Part shown: one piece after another, positions 1-9,662 of the stretch
Numbering within the stretch: the stretch's first letter is position 1
How the letters are laid out: every line of letters begins with the position of its first letter
The notes under the pieces: generated by a model
Told to the model about the DNA's origin: nothing
The model's input: the letters and a program-made list of their open reading frames with translations, nothing else
Databases searched by the model: none
From: Planctomycetaceae bacterium
GTDB taxonomy: Bacteria; Planctomycetota; Planctomycetia; Planctomycetales; Planctomycetaceae
Direction: 5' to 3'
DNA length: 41,001 nucleotides
Assembly: GCA_015485495.1 (NCBI GenBank)
Contig: WFTL01000037.1
Location: 1-41,001, forward strand
Made by a program: the position numbers and the translations under genes

Positions 1-3000
1 CAACAGGTCGGACGGCATGAGGGAGGTCGGCTGGCGAATGCGGTCTTCGATTTCCGATGCTTCAATCCGCCAGGTCCTGAGATTCGCATCCCGCAGCAGC
101 AGGCCGTCGACCGATTCATAAACAATCAGACCGGTCCACACGTTCCCGTCGCGCGTAACAATCGACGTCGTCTGATATCTGGGCGATACATCGCGATCGG
201 GGTCGACAATGGCGGCGAACAGATCGGAACGCGAAAAACGGCGGGCCACGCCCTGAAGATCGGGGCCCAGAGCGCGGCGGCCGCCGTGACAGCGGGCACA
301 GCCGAGACGGCCAGACAGGCGTTCCCCCCGCTGCGCGTCACCTCGGTCCCAGGGAATGTCGTCCAGCCGGTTCAGAAAGTCCGCCACAGCGGTTGCGCGG
401 CTTCCTGGAGGAGCAAGATCGGGGTACTGCGCCCGCAGCCAGTCGCCCCACTGCTGCAGGACCTGCGGCTGCGGCCGGTGGCCCGGTTCGCCGAACACGA
501 AACCGAACGTGCGTCCGGTGCGCTGCTGCAGCAGGCGGACGGCCGTTTCGCGCAGACGGTATTCTTCGGGGGAATGCATGAGCCGGCGGGCGGCGGACAG
601 CAGAGCAAACAGTTCTTCAGGCGTGGCGGTTCCGGAAAGCCGTGTCAGAGCATTCAGGCAGGATTCCACGACGTCGGGCTGCACGGCCGCCAGCCCCGAC
701 ACGAACAGGGACCGATCGTCCGGCTGCGGGTTTTCAGCCAGCACCATGAGCACGGCGCCCTGGACACTGCGGTTGTCGAGCTGACCGCGCAGGAGCATTC
801 GGTGCTGCGGGTTCCGGGATTCGGCCAGAGCGAACACGATGTCGTTCGACCATTCGAAATCCGTCTCCCGCTGCATCGCTTCCACAAACCGATCGAGGGC
901 CTGCTGCAGGCGATCCGGACTGATTTCGCTCAACAGCAGCACATGGCCGGGACGGCCGAAACCCGGCTGATCGACGATCACTGTCCGCAGGGCCGGATCC
1001 ACCTGACACAGCCGCGTGTACAGTTCGCCGATGCGGTCGTCCCAGTTGGCGTCCTGCTTCATGCGGCGCTGCTGAAGTTTGTCTTCCAGTCCGACCAGGG
1101 CCGCGGCCGTGGCCGTCGATTCATCGAACGTGCGTTCCACTTCGATCCGGGCCAGAACCATCAGCCGGTGGATATCGTCCGTGGGATGGGAGTCGGCCGT
1201 GATGCCATCCAGAATGGCGGGCAGCAGATCCCGGTTGACGGGGCTGAGCATTCCCAGCAGGCGGAGCAGTTCCCGGTCGAGGTCTGCATGGCCGGACGGA
1301 AACATGTCCGACAGCAGGGTGACCAGCGGGCTGAGAGCCACGTCGTGGGGAGCCAGGTCGATTCGCGGAGCGACGCTGTCGAACACGGCCGCCCGCCCGC
1401 GGGACGGACCGGCATCTCCGAGAGCCATCTGCACGAGTCGGACGGCGTCGAGTTTCTGCCGCACGGACCATTCGGATCCTTTCAGAACGGGCAGGGCCGC
1501 CTGAATCGCATCCAGATCGAGGTCCTGTTTTCGGGCCCGTCGTCCGATTTCGGCCGTCACCCGGGCGGCGGGCCGGTCGTCCAGCATTTCCCGAAGCGTC
1601 TTCCAGGCGGTGTCATCCAGTCGGCTGCAGACGGTGGCCGCGGCCGCTCGCACTCCCGCATCGTCGGATGCCAGCACCGGCAGCAGCGACGGCAGCATGC
1701 GGGACAGGGTTCGGCCGTCCGTCGCGGTCGACAGGGCTTCCAGAGCGGACCGCAGCACACGCGGGTCCGGATCCTGCAGATACCGCTGCACGGCCTGCCC
1801 GTCCGGAGAAGCCGGACGGACCCGGCCGAGCGACCAGACGGCGCGTGCCCGCACGGGGGCCGAGGGCGCTTCGGCAAGCTGCATCACGGTTTCCCGGCTG
1901 AGACCGCCGTGCAGTTCGGTCAGCACTTCGATCGCTCGAATGCGTTCATTGTCCGGGCGGGATGCGTCGAGTGCGGCCTGTTCGAGGACGTCTTTGGGCA
2001 GCCGCCGGGCCAGCGGCAGCCAGCGGGTCCGGGACCAGCTCGCCCCCGGCTGGGGCGCCTGCAGAACAGCAGTCAGCATCTCCGTTTCGTTCTCCGCAAC
2101 GGGCGGCAGCGCGGGGGGATCGGATTCTTCCTGGTCCGTTCCGGTCGGGAAAATTCGAAACACGCTGCCCTGTGTGCCCCGCCCGCCGACAGTCACATAC
2201 AGGTGGCCGTCCGGTCCGACGGCGATGTCGGTCGGCGCGAACCCGAAGTGTTCGGCGCCGGAGGCGAACAGTTCCGGCTGCGCCCGGACGACGGATCCAT
2301 CCTGCTGCAGCCGCAGGGCGAGGATGCGTCCGAAGGTCCAGTCGAGAACAAACAGGGCGCCCTGGTATTTTTTCGGGAAGACCGTGTGCCGGTAGCAGAC
2401 AACGCCTGTTGGCGATCCGCGTCCGGCTTCCGCGACCAGAGGCGGCATATCGGGAAACGTGTCCGGATGTTTCCAGCTTCGGGAGATCCAGCCGGCGTGG
2501 GACCGCGGTGTGACCAGAAACACGCGGGTCGGTTCGTACCAGGGCAGAGACACATCGCGTTCTCCGTCGCTGTCGAATGTCAGGATATCGCCCTGGGGCG
2601 AAAAGTCGAAGTCGTACGCATTGCGGAACCCATCCGCGAAAATTTCGCCTCCCGACAGATCCGGCTTCAGCCTCAGCAGCGTCCCGGATTCCGGATTCCG
2701 GACAGGCGATGTGGTCAGTGTGGCGTAGCCGGCATGCACGCCGGCCATGTTGCCGGCGATGACGTACCACCAGCCGTCGGGCCCGCGGCGAACCGCGTGG
2801 ACATCGTGTTCACCGCCGGCCTGAATCCGCAGGAACACTTCCGGGTCTCCATCGGCCCGCCCGTCGCGGTCGTCATCGCGATAAAGCTGCAGTCCCGCGT
2901 CAGCGGAACAGATCAGGTGAGGGCCCAGAAAGCACATCCCCTGGGCGCCCGTGCGCAGGGACTCGACGAAGGGCCGGGCCGTATCGGCCCGGCCGTCTCC

Positions 3001-3249
3001 GTCGGAATCGATCAGGGTGCGGATGTAGCCTGGTCCGGAAACGACGACCTGTCCGACGGCATTGAACGTCAGGCAGAAGATGTCATGGGCCAGACGGTCA
3101 TCCGCATACCGGACGACCTGAAAGCCGTCCGGGACGGACAGCATCGGTTCGTCGACTCCGGACGGGTCGGACTCATCGGCTGCTGCCCAGGGCAGCCGGA
3201 GCAGAAGCAGCGGCAGAGCACACGAAAAGAACAGGACCGGCCGGTTCAT
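1..3249 (-). CDS. PVC-type membrane-bound dehydrogenase / CxxCH cytochrome c protein (3' end cut by window)
   Basis: Reading leftward from the ATG at 3249 gives 1083 open codons with no stop before the window edge. A signal peptide covers about residues 1-23 (MNRPVLFF, then a Leu-rich core). Residues ~35-380 form a beta-propeller of the Piru_Ver_Nterm type (TIGR02604), with sugar-dehydrogenase-like turns such as DSDGDGRAD and RDDDRDGRADGD. Residues ~390-900 are Ala/Leu/Arg-rich HEAT-like repeats. A c-type heme site, CARCH, lies at residues 984-988 (plus-strand 286-300), followed by the family's C-terminal module, which reaches the conserved LMPSDLL at the edge. Probably only 15-30 residues are missing. 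Members are predicted periplasmic redox enzymes on sugars or alcohols; the substrate here is unknown. It follows a Tat protein (153-bp gap) and an RraA gene on the same strand, so it may end that operon. The opposite strand has a long stop-free frame, which is a codon-bias shadow. Confidence 0.93.
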   Translation of the reverse strand, partial: MNRPVLFFSCALPLLLLRLPWAAADESDPSGVDEPMLSVPDGFQVVRYADDRLAHDIFCLTFNAVGQVVVSGPGYIRTLIDSDGDGRADTARPFVESLRTGAQGMCFLGPHLICSADAGLQLYRDDDRDGRADGDPEVFLRIQAGGEHDVHAVRRGPDGWWYVIAGNMAGVHAGYATLTTSPVRNPESGTLLRLKPDLSGGEIFADGFRNAYDFDFSPQGDILTFDSDGERDVSLPWYEPTRVFLVTPRSHAGWISRSWKHPDTFPDMPPLVAEAGRGSPTGVVCYRHTVFPKKYQGALFVLDWTFGRILALRLQQDGSVVRAQPELFASGAEHFGFAPTDIAVGPDGHLYVTVGGRGTQGSVFRIFPTGTDQEESDPPALPPVAENETEMLTAVLQAPQPGASWSRTRWLPLARRLPKDVLEQAALDASRPDNERIRAIEVLTELHGGLSRETVMQLAEAPSAPVRARAVWSLGRVRPASPDGQAVQRYLQDPDPRVLRSALEALSTATDGRTLSRMLPSLLPVLASDDAGVRAAAATVCSRLDDTAWKTLREMLDDRPAARVTAEIGRRARKQDLDLDAIQAALPVLKGSEWSVRQKLDAVRLVQMALGDAGPSRGRAAVFDSVAPRIDLAPHDVALSPLVTLLSDMFPSGHADLDRELLRLLGMLSPVNRDLLPAILDGITADSHPTDDIHRLMVLARIEVERTFDESTATAAALVGLEDKLQQRRMKQDANWDDRIGELYTRLCQVDPALRTVIVDQPGFGRPGHVLLLSEISPDRLQQALDRFVEAMQRETDFEWSNDIVFALAESRNPQHRMLLRGQLDNRSVQGAVLMVLAENPQPDDRSLFVSGLAAVQPDVVESCLNALTRLSGTATPEELFALLSAARRLMHSPEEYRLRETAVRLLQQRTGRTFGFVFGEPGHRPQPQVLQQWGDWLRAQYPDLAPPGSRATAVADFLNRLDDIPWDRGDAQRGERLSGRLGCARCHGGRRALGPDLQGVARRFSRSDLFAAIVDPDRDVSPRYQTTSIVTRDGNVWTGLIVYESVDGLLLRDANLRTWRIEASEIEDRIRQPTSLMPSDLL

Positions 3250-3402
3250 GGGAAAAACCAGAGAGGAGATTTCGGAGGCAGGATGCCGGCAGCAGAGGCC
3301 GGGCATCGGAAGACGGAACACCGCAGGCGGCAGGATAGGAAGTCCGCCTTCCGGACGCAGTCCCGATCTTCGAAAAGCGGACGGACCGCCGGGCGCTGCC
3401 TG

Positions 3403-4695
3403 TTATTGTACGAAGGGGCCTGTCAGGGACAGGTGGGGCGCATGGGGATAGTCGACGGGGCGGTAGTCGATGGCCAGTTCCGGCGTCTGCCGCTGTTTCC
3501 CGCCGGATGCCTTCGACCGCAGCAGGCGGTCCAGGATGCCGGCGGTCAGCACGGTGCGTTCCACCGGCCAGGACGGCTGTCCCGTGTGAATCATCTGTTC
3601 AATTCCGCGCAGCAGAAATGAAAAGTGCGGGAAACGAGGTTCCGTGCGTTCTTCCGCGATGCCTCCGACAGGCGTCTGTCCCCGCACTTTCACCATGACA
3701 GAAATGGCTCGGGCGTATCCGGTCAGCATGAGGACCGGAACGAGAAGTCCGCTGCGGTAGCGAATCAGAAAAATGTGAAAGTCCTTCGGGTCGGCGTCCC
3801 ACAGGCTGCCGTCCTGTGAAGGCGTGCGGTCCAGCAGAGCGTCCAGCAGATCCTTTCTCACGATGCCTTCATCCGTGAGCTGTTTCAGGCGGGATCCCGG
3901 CTGCCACTGCACCCAGTCGACTCCCTGGTGCGCACAGCGCCGGCGTTCGATGATGGACTGCAGAAAATCCAGAGTATGAAATCCGTACACGTCCAGTCCT
4001 GCATAGCCGATGGCCAGCGCGGCTTCCAGGTCGGATTCCATGGGCAGGGTGAAGTCGGGAGAGCGGTAGGACACCGGCAGAGACGATCCGGCCATGAACG
4101 GAATGCGGAGCTGTCGGGACCGTTCATACATCCACCAGGCGTCGTCCCACACCGGACCGGGATGCTTGTCACTGAACACCGGAACGACGGTCCCGTGTTT
4201 TTCGAACGCCGCAGTGATCTGTTCGAAAAACCGGCGCCGCGGATACAGATGCTGGCCCAGAGAATTCCACGGGTAGTCTCCGTGTTCTCCGATGCTGATG
4301 ACCCCGTCCACGGCGATCCGGTCCTGTCCGGCCGTGAGGGCTTCTTCGATGGATTCGCAGATGGGAAATCCGAACTGCTGTGCCTTTTTCACGGCCAGAT
4401 CGCTGTCCGGAAACTGATCGACGTACAGTGATGTGAGTGTCAGGTTCGGTCCGGGACCTCCATCGCAGTTCCAGCCTTCCAGGATGCGGCTGAGCAGCAC
4501 ATCGGCGTGGGAATTGCGGTACCAGACCGTGATCACTCCGGCCACGCGCCGGGGCCTGGAGGAAATGCCTCCGGCCGCGGCCGGAACAGACGCGGAAACG
4601 GTCCGGCCGGTCAGCAGGCCGCCGGTCAGAAGAGCCGCACTGTTTTTCAGGAACTGTCGGCGACCTGAACACTCCGACCGGCATCGTTTCATCAT
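3403..4695 (-). CDS. Tat-exported conserved protein of unknown function
   Basis: The protein has 430 residues. The N-terminus has a twin-arginine motif (RRQFLKN at residues 12-18) before a hydrophobic Ala/Leu/Gly stretch, so export of a folded protein by the Tat system is likely. The body contains blocks I recall from an unnamed family common in Planctomycetota and Verrucomicrobiota: VITVWYRNSHADV, SLYVDQFPDSDL, AVDGVISIGEHGDYP, GQHLYPRR, PVFSDKHPGPVWDDAWWMY and FMAGSSLPVSYR. The first part recalls a Gfo/Idh-like Rossmann fold, but I cannot demonstrate cofactor binding. There are two adjacent ATG codons (4695 and 4692) and AAGG upstream. It lies between RraA (116-bp gap) and the CxxCH protein, all leftward. 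Function unknown. Confidence 0.9.
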   Translation of the reverse strand: MMKRCRSECSGRRQFLKNSAALLTGGLLTGRTVSASVPAAAGGISSRPRRVAGVITVWYRNSHADVLLSRILEGWNCDGGPGPNLTLTSLYVDQFPDSDLAVKKAQQFGFPICESIEEALTAGQDRIAVDGVISIGEHGDYPWNSLGQHLYPRRRFFEQITAAFEKHGTVVPVFSDKHPGPVWDDAWWMYERSRQLRIPFMAGSSLPVSYRSPDFTLPMESDLEAALAIGYAGLDVYGFHTLDFLQSIIERRRCAHQGVDWVQWQPGSRLKQLTDEGIVRKDLLDALLDRTPSQDGSLWDADPKDFHIFLIRYRSGLLVPVLMLTGYARAISVMVKVRGQTPVGGIAEERTEPRFPHFSFLLRGIEQMIHTGQPSWPVERTVLTAGILDRLLRSKASGGKQRQTPELAIDYRPVDYPHAPHLSLTGPFVQ

Positions 4696-4811
4696 TCCGG
4701 ACCTTTCAGGCTGAGCATTCGATCAGGCGAGCATTCCGTCTGGCGGCGGCCGGGGGCGACAACAGAACGGTTCCCGGTGTCGGATCGATCCGCAAAAGGC
4801 CGGCCGTTGTC

Positions 4812-5474
4812 TCACAACACGCCGAATTTTTCATAGGCTTCCGCTGCCTTCATGCCGCCGCGGATATGTTCCCGGATGGCGTTTTCCGTATGAACCTTGT
4901 CCCAGGCTCTTTGAATGGCTTCCTGTTCGATTTCCTGGGGCACCACGACGATTCCGTCGACATCGGCCAGCACCAGATCGTTCGGATGAAAGGTGACACC
5001 CGCAATTTCCACATCGACATCGATTTCGATCACCCGCTGCCGGTTGAGGCTGTCGTAGACGCTGGTTCCCCGGGCGAACACGGGAAACCCCATTTCACGA
5101 ATCCGCACGATGTCGCGGGTGGCTCCGTCCACGATGGCTCCCACGCAGCCCGCGTTGCGCGATGCGGTGGACAGCAGCTCCCCCCACAGTGCCGCATGCA
5201 CCGATCCCCCGGCCGCACAGATCATCACGCTGTCCGGCTGACAGCCGTCCACGGCCTTCAGTTCCAGTTCGTAGGTGTTCGGATCGTCGTGGTAGATGTC
5301 GGCCCACAAAGTCGTTTTGCAGCGACCCACCAGAACGCTGTCCGTCGAGTACGGTGTGAACTGGACGCGGGGAGACTGGTTGGGGTATCCCAGGCCATCC
5401 AGCGCATCGGCGACCACGGCTGCATACAGCGATTCCCGCATCTGCGGGAGCGTGATGGTGGTTGAACGGCTCAT
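4812..5474 (-). CDS. RraA-family protein (HMG/CHA aldolase-like)
   Basis: The 220 residues are full length for the RraA-like superfamily (PF03737), which includes 4-hydroxy-4-methyl-2-oxoglutarate aldolase, oxaloacetate decarboxylases and the RNase E regulator RraA. The diagnostic segment is present: VSDALDG-like AVVADALDGLG near the start, then AALWGELLSTASRNAGC and GAIVDGATRD, which match the metal- and substrate-binding GELL...DGxxRD signature. DVDGIVVVP follows near the C-terminus. A Mg-dependent aldolase or decarboxylase role in the cytoplasm is more likely than RNase E regulation, because the neighbours look catabolic. The start at 5474 has AGGAAA 7 nt upstream. It is transcribed divergently from the M81 gene, with 66 bp between the starts. 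The actual substrate is not deducible. Confidence 0.92.
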   Translation of the reverse strand: MSRSTTITLPQMRESLYAAVVADALDGLGYPNQSPRVQFTPYSTDSVLVGRCKTTLWADIYHDDPNTYELELKAVDGCQPDSVMICAAGGSVHAALWGELLSTASRNAGCVGAIVDGATRDIVRIREMGFPVFARGTSVYDSLNRQRVIEIDVDVEIAGVTFHPNDLVLADVDGIVVVPQEIEQEAIQRAWDKVHTENAIREHIRGGMKAAEAYEKFGVL

Positions 5475-5540
5475 ATCAATTTCCTGTGCGGCAGCCTACG
5501 ATGCGTGTCGGATGGTTTTGTTCTTTCCGGGACATCATCG

Positions 5541-7025
5541 ATGCGTGTGGGAATCATCGGTCTGCTGCACGAATCCAATACGTTCGTGCCGGAACAGACG
5601 ACTCTGGAACATTTCGAACAGGACGTCCTGCTGTCCGGAGAGGCCGTTCGAAATCGATTCGATTCGACCGCTCACGAACTGGGAGGATTCTTCGAGGGAC
5701 TGGAAAGGGAATCTCTGGAAGCGGTTCCCCTGTTCGCGGCCCGGGCCATTCCCTGGGGACCGATCGAATCAGACACATTTCAGCAGCTCCTGAACAGGAT
5801 GCAAACCCAGGTGGCGGCGGCCTCGCCGCTGGACGGCATTCTGGTGGCGCCGCACGGGGCCACCGTGTGCGAATCCGAGCCCGATGCCGACGGACACTGG
5901 CTGCAGCAGCTTCGGCAGCAGATCGGTCCGGAAACACCCATCATCGGCACGCTCGATCCTCACGCCAACCTGTCACCGGCCATGGTGGCGGCCACGGATG
6001 CTCTGGTGGCCTACCGCACCAATCCGCATCTGGATCAGCGGGAACGCGGTGTCGAAGCCGCTTCGCTGATGGCTCGCACTCTGCGCGACGGCATCCGTCC
6101 CGTGCAGCGCGCCGCCTTTCCGCCTCTGGCGATCAACATCGAACGGCAACTGACCCGCGATCCACATCTGCAGCCTCTGTATGCGTCTGCCGAAACGGTG
6201 CGCCGGCTGCCTGAAGTGCTGTCTGCCAGCATTCTGCTGGGATTTCCGTGGGCCGACGTGCCGGAAATGGGATCGGCCGTTCTGGTCGTGACTTCCGGAA
6301 ACGACCGCCTGGCCGCTCAGGAAGCCGCCCGTCTGGCCCGGCAGATGTGGAACAGCCGCCAGGATTTCGTCGGACAGTTCATCAGTCCTGAGCAGGCTGT
6401 GGCCCAGGCGGCCTGTCTGGATGGTCCGGTGTGTCTGCTGGACATGGGAGACAACGTGGGCGGCGGGGCCCCGGGAGACAGCACGCATCTGCTGCACGTG
6501 CTGCGCCGATCGGCCGTGCCGTCCGTGCTGGCCTGTGTGGCGGACGCCCGCGCGGCTGCTCAGGCGGCCGCGGCCGGAATCGGTCAGACGGCCGAACTGG
6601 AAATCGGGGGCTGCCGGGGGCCCGTTTCGGGACCGCCTCTGATCGACCGATTTCAGGTAATGAGCCTGTCGGACGGGCGCTTTTCCGACCAGGATACGCG
6701 TCATGGCGGATTCACGATGTTCGATCAGGGACCGTCTGCCGCGGTGCGTACCGGCGACGGACGGATGACGATTCTGCTGACCACCCGCCGTGTTCCGCCG
6801 TTCAGTCTGAAACAACTGACCAGTTGCGGCCTGGATCCGTCTGCTTACCACGTTGTCGTGGCCAAAGGCGTCAACGCACCGGTGGCCGCCTACGAACCGG
6901 TGTGCCGACATTTCATTCGGGTCGACACGCCCGGCTGCACGGCAGCCCGAATGACACGGCTGAATTATCAGCAGCGCCGTCGCCCTTTGTTTCCGTTCGA
7001 AGACTGTTCCTGGAAGGCCGCATGA
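5541..7025 (+). CDS. M81 family (MlrC-like) metallopeptidase
   Basis: The protein has 494 residues and resembles MlrC, the zinc enzyme that degrades linearised microcystin peptides (PF07364 N-terminal plus PF07171 C-terminal). The family start MRVGIIGLLHESNTF decides the ATG at 5541; an in-frame ATG at 5505 would add 12 atypical residues. Visible motifs are APHGA (103-107), LDPHANLSPAM with D139 and H141 as likely metal ligands, NPHLD with H163 and D165, and the C-terminal-domain signature DMGDNVGGGAPGD (301-313). No signal peptide is seen, so it is probably cytoplasmic. Its TGA stop overlaps the ATG of the next gene, which implies translational coupling. Many family members act on substrates other than microcystin, so a general peptide or amidohydrolase role is the safe reading. 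Confidence 0.93.
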   Translation: MRVGIIGLLHESNTFVPEQTTLEHFEQDVLLSGEAVRNRFDSTAHELGGFFEGLERESLEAVPLFAARAIPWGPIESDTFQQLLNRMQTQVAAASPLDGILVAPHGATVCESEPDADGHWLQQLRQQIGPETPIIGTLDPHANLSPAMVAATDALVAYRTNPHLDQRERGVEAASLMARTLRDGIRPVQRAAFPPLAINIERQLTRDPHLQPLYASAETVRRLPEVLSASILLGFPWADVPEMGSAVLVVTSGNDRLAAQEAARLARQMWNSRQDFVGQFISPEQAVAQAACLDGPVCLLDMGDNVGGGAPGDSTHLLHVLRRSAVPSVLACVADARAAAQAAAAGIGQTAELEIGGCRGPVSGPPLIDRFQVMSLSDGRFSDQDTRHGGFTMFDQGPSAAVRTGDGRMTILLTTRRVPPFSLKQLTSCGLDPSAYHVVVAKGVNAPVAAYEPVCRHFIRVDTPGCTAARMTRLNYQQRRRPLFPFEDCSWKAA

Positions 7026-9592
7026 CAGAAACACCCGAAGATTTTCGTTCTTCCAAAAAACATCAGGACGACCCGTCTGCTGAGGCTCATTCGCCGAGGC
7101 GAAAACGTTTCCGGAAACGCGTTCTGCTGTTCCTGGTGCTGTTGCCGGTGCTTCTGGCGATCGGCGTGGCTGTGATGGTGCCGCGTCTGAACCGGTATCA
7201 GACCGACGGAGTGATTCGCCTGGCCGGGCCGCAGGCGGAAATCACCATCGTCCGGGACGAAAAGGGAATGCCCTTCATCCAGGCAGGCAGTCTGAGGGAC
7301 GTGATTTTCGGACAGGGGTTCGTCACGGCTCAGGACCGGCTGTTTCAGATTCATCTGCTGAAACTGCGGGCCGCCGGCCGGCTGACGGAACTGGCCGGCG
7401 ACGCAGCGAGGGATCTGGATGTTCAGGCCCGTACGATCGGGTTTCGGCGCGTGGCCGAACAGCATGAAGGGATTCTGGATGAACACAACCGGCAGATGTT
7501 TCAGACCTTCGCGGACGGGATCAACGCGTTCGTGGAATCGTGTCCTGGAGATGTGCCGCTGGAATTTCGCCTGGCCGGCCTGACACCGGAACAATGGACG
7601 CCCGTCGATTCGCTCAGCCTGCTGTACCTGATGTCCTGGGACACCAGCGCCAATGTGCGCAGCGAAATCATTTCCCAGGCACTGATCGATGCGGTGGGCC
7701 CGGACCGCGCTGCGCAGATCTTCCCGATCAACGTCAATCCGGATGTCGCTGCCGAAGGCGGGCAGGAATCGGTTTCCGTCCGATCGTTTTTCGACAGCGC
7801 GGCAGCGGCGGTTCCGTCACGGGCTTCCGGGCAGGACCGGCTGAACGTTCTGCAGGACCGGCGTCTGACGAGTCTGCTGGCCGGCGGATCGCTGCATGTG
7901 GGCAGCAACAACTGGGTGACCGGTCCGTCCCGATCGGTCGGAGAACACGCGATTCTCAGCGGAGACCCGCATCTGGATCCCCGCATGCTGCCGGGAATCA
8001 TGTACGCGGTGGGATTTTTCACGCCGGAGATTCGGGCGGTTGGAGCCGGCATTCCGGGGATTCCCGGATTCATCATCGGGCGCAACGAATTCGTGGCGAC
8101 GGCCGTGACCAACAATTACGGAGATGTTCAGGATCTGTATGTGGAAACGGTCGATCCGAACCAGGCCGACCATTACCTGGAAGGCGGACAGTCCGTTCCC
8201 TTCCGAACGGAAACCGAAACCCTGCAGATCAAAGATGCATCGGCGGCCGGCGGCCGGCGCACAGAGACCCTGACGATCCGTTTCACCCGGCGCGGTCCGG
8301 TGGTTTCGGGCATTCTGCCGGGACTGGATTCCGATCGGCTCATCACACTGCGGTGGGCCGCTGCGGAATCGATGCAGCCGGACACCGGTCTGACAGCGCT
8401 GCTCACCGCGAAGTCCGTCGATGATGTCGAAGCGGCCATCGCGTCGGTGACCTCCATTGTGCTCAACTTCGTTTTCGCCGATGCGTCGGGAAACATCGCC
8501 CGGCGGGCCAGCGGAAAACTGCCTCAGCGAACGGCGGGAACCGGCACGCTGCCGACCGTTGTGGATGCCCGGAATCCCTGGACGGACAACTGGCAGGGCT
8601 GGATCCCGTTCGCCGAAATGCCCCATGCCCGGAATCCGGATCGCGGCTGGCTGGGAACCGCCAACCATTATGTGGTTGCGCCGGATTATCCGTACTACTA
8701 CAGCAACTACGCCGCGGCGTCCTTCCGCTACCGTCGGCTGAAGCAGTGCATGGCGGAACATCCGGCCGGCCTGTCGGTCGATGACCACTGGGCCATTCAA
8801 AGAGACACGAAGAATCTGATGGCCGAAGCCGCTGCGGACGTCCTGGCTGACGCTCTCGATGCAGACGAAACGACGCGACCGCTGGCCGATGTGCTGCGCA
8901 CCTGGAATCGGCACGATACGGTCGATCAGGCCGGACCGACCGTGTTCCAGACAGTGTACTGCGAAACGGCGCGAGCCACGTTTCGGGATGATCTGGGTGA
9001 TGACCTGACGGACATGATGCTGGGGACGTGGTACTACTGGCAGGAACGGTTTCTGAAGATGGTTCTGGACGGTCGGTCGCCGTGGTTCGATGATCAGACG
9101 ACAGCCGATCGCACGGAAACACGCGATGACATCATTCGGCAGGCCGGTCGGGCCGTTTTGAACATGCTGGCGCCCCGTCTGGGGCCGGATCCGTCCGAGT
9201 GGCACTGGGGACGGGTGCATACGATCCGTTTCGACAATCCGATTCGTCGGTCCGGAGTCGGCCGGGACTGGCTGGGCACAGCGGATCTGCCGATGGATGG
9301 ATCGGGAGAAACCCTGTACCGCGGCTGGTACGATTTCGATGACCCCCATCGGGTGACGTTTGCGGCGGCTTTGAGAATGGTGGTGGACTTCGGAGATTCA
9401 GACAAGGTGCGGGCTGTGCTGGCCGGCGGTTCCACGGGCCGGACCTTTCATCCGCATCAGAAAGATCAGATCGATGCCTGGCTGACCGGAACGCCGCAGC
9501 ACTGGTGGTTCAGCGATCGGGCCGTTCAGCAGCATGCGCAAAGCCGTCTGAAGCTGGTTCCGGCCGGCGGTCCGGCGGAACCGGCGGACTGA
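7022..9592 (+). CDS. Penicillin acylase family protein (N-terminal nucleophile hydrolase)
   Basis: The protein has 856 residues. It is a membrane-anchored or exported member of the penicillin amidase family (PF01804), whose members cleave amide bonds of penicillins, N-acyl homoserine lactones or other N-acyl compounds. A basic N-terminus (RRKRFRKR) precedes one membrane segment at about 33-53. The alpha-subunit region includes GFVTAQDRLFQIHLLKLRAAGRL. The autocatalytic site is seen at G294-S295: in HVGSNNWV, Ser295 would become the N-terminal nucleophile of the beta chain. GDPHLD follows about 20 residues later, as in the family. The beta chain has the family's TNNYGDVQDLY and TRRGPV. The ATG at 7022 overlaps the stop of the M81 gene (ATGA). 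The substrate is unknown. Confidence 0.94.
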   Translation: MTETPEDFRSSKKHQDDPSAEAHSPRRKRFRKRVLLFLVLLPVLLAIGVAVMVPRLNRYQTDGVIRLAGPQAEITIVRDEKGMPFIQAGSLRDVIFGQGFVTAQDRLFQIHLLKLRAAGRLTELAGDAARDLDVQARTIGFRRVAEQHEGILDEHNRQMFQTFADGINAFVESCPGDVPLEFRLAGLTPEQWTPVDSLSLLYLMSWDTSANVRSEIISQALIDAVGPDRAAQIFPINVNPDVAAEGGQESVSVRSFFDSAAAAVPSRASGQDRLNVLQDRRLTSLLAGGSLHVGSNNWVTGPSRSVGEHAILSGDPHLDPRMLPGIMYAVGFFTPEIRAVGAGIPGIPGFIIGRNEFVATAVTNNYGDVQDLYVETVDPNQADHYLEGGQSVPFRTETETLQIKDASAAGGRRTETLTIRFTRRGPVVSGILPGLDSDRLITLRWAAAESMQPDTGLTALLTAKSVDDVEAAIASVTSIVLNFVFADASGNIARRASGKLPQRTAGTGTLPTVVDARNPWTDNWQGWIPFAEMPHARNPDRGWLGTANHYVVAPDYPYYYSNYAAASFRYRRLKQCMAEHPAGLSVDDHWAIQRDTKNLMAEAAADVLADALDADETTRPLADVLRTWNRHDTVDQAGPTVFQTVYCETARATFRDDLGDDLTDMMLGTWYYWQERFLKMVLDGRSPWFDDQTTADRTETRDDIIRQAGRAVLNMLAPRLGPDPSEWHWGRVHTIRFDNPIRRSGVGRDWLGTADLPMDGSGETLYRGWYDFDDPHRVTFAAALRMVVDFGDSDKVRAVLAGGSTGRTFHPHQKDQIDAWLTGTPQHWWFSDRAVQQHAQSRLKLVPAGGPAEPAD

Positions 9593-9650
9593 CGATGCGG
9601 TGTGTTCAGAATGTTTCCATCGGGATCGACATGACGACCTGGCGTGCGCA

Positions 9651-9656
9651 GAGGAG
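9651..9656 (+). promoter_or_regulatory. Shine-Dalgarno site of the neutral ceramidase gene
   Basis: GAGGAG lies 6 nt before the ATG at 9663. It fixes that start in preference to the in-frame upstream codon at 9600, which would place a Cys-rich leader in front of the signal peptide. Confidence 0.8.
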
Positions 9657-9662
9657 CGGAAC

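Noticed and set aside
286-3621. A stop-free frame of 1111 codons on the plus strand
   Set aside because: It is antisense to the PVC-type protein, whose signal peptide, propeller and CARCH site are clear. The plus-strand translation is Arg/Gly/Gln-rich without a family, a codon-bias shadow.
7817-9349. Minus-strand frame of 510 codons
   Set aside because: It is antisense to the penicillin-acylase-family gene, which has the correct catalytic Gly-Ser site.
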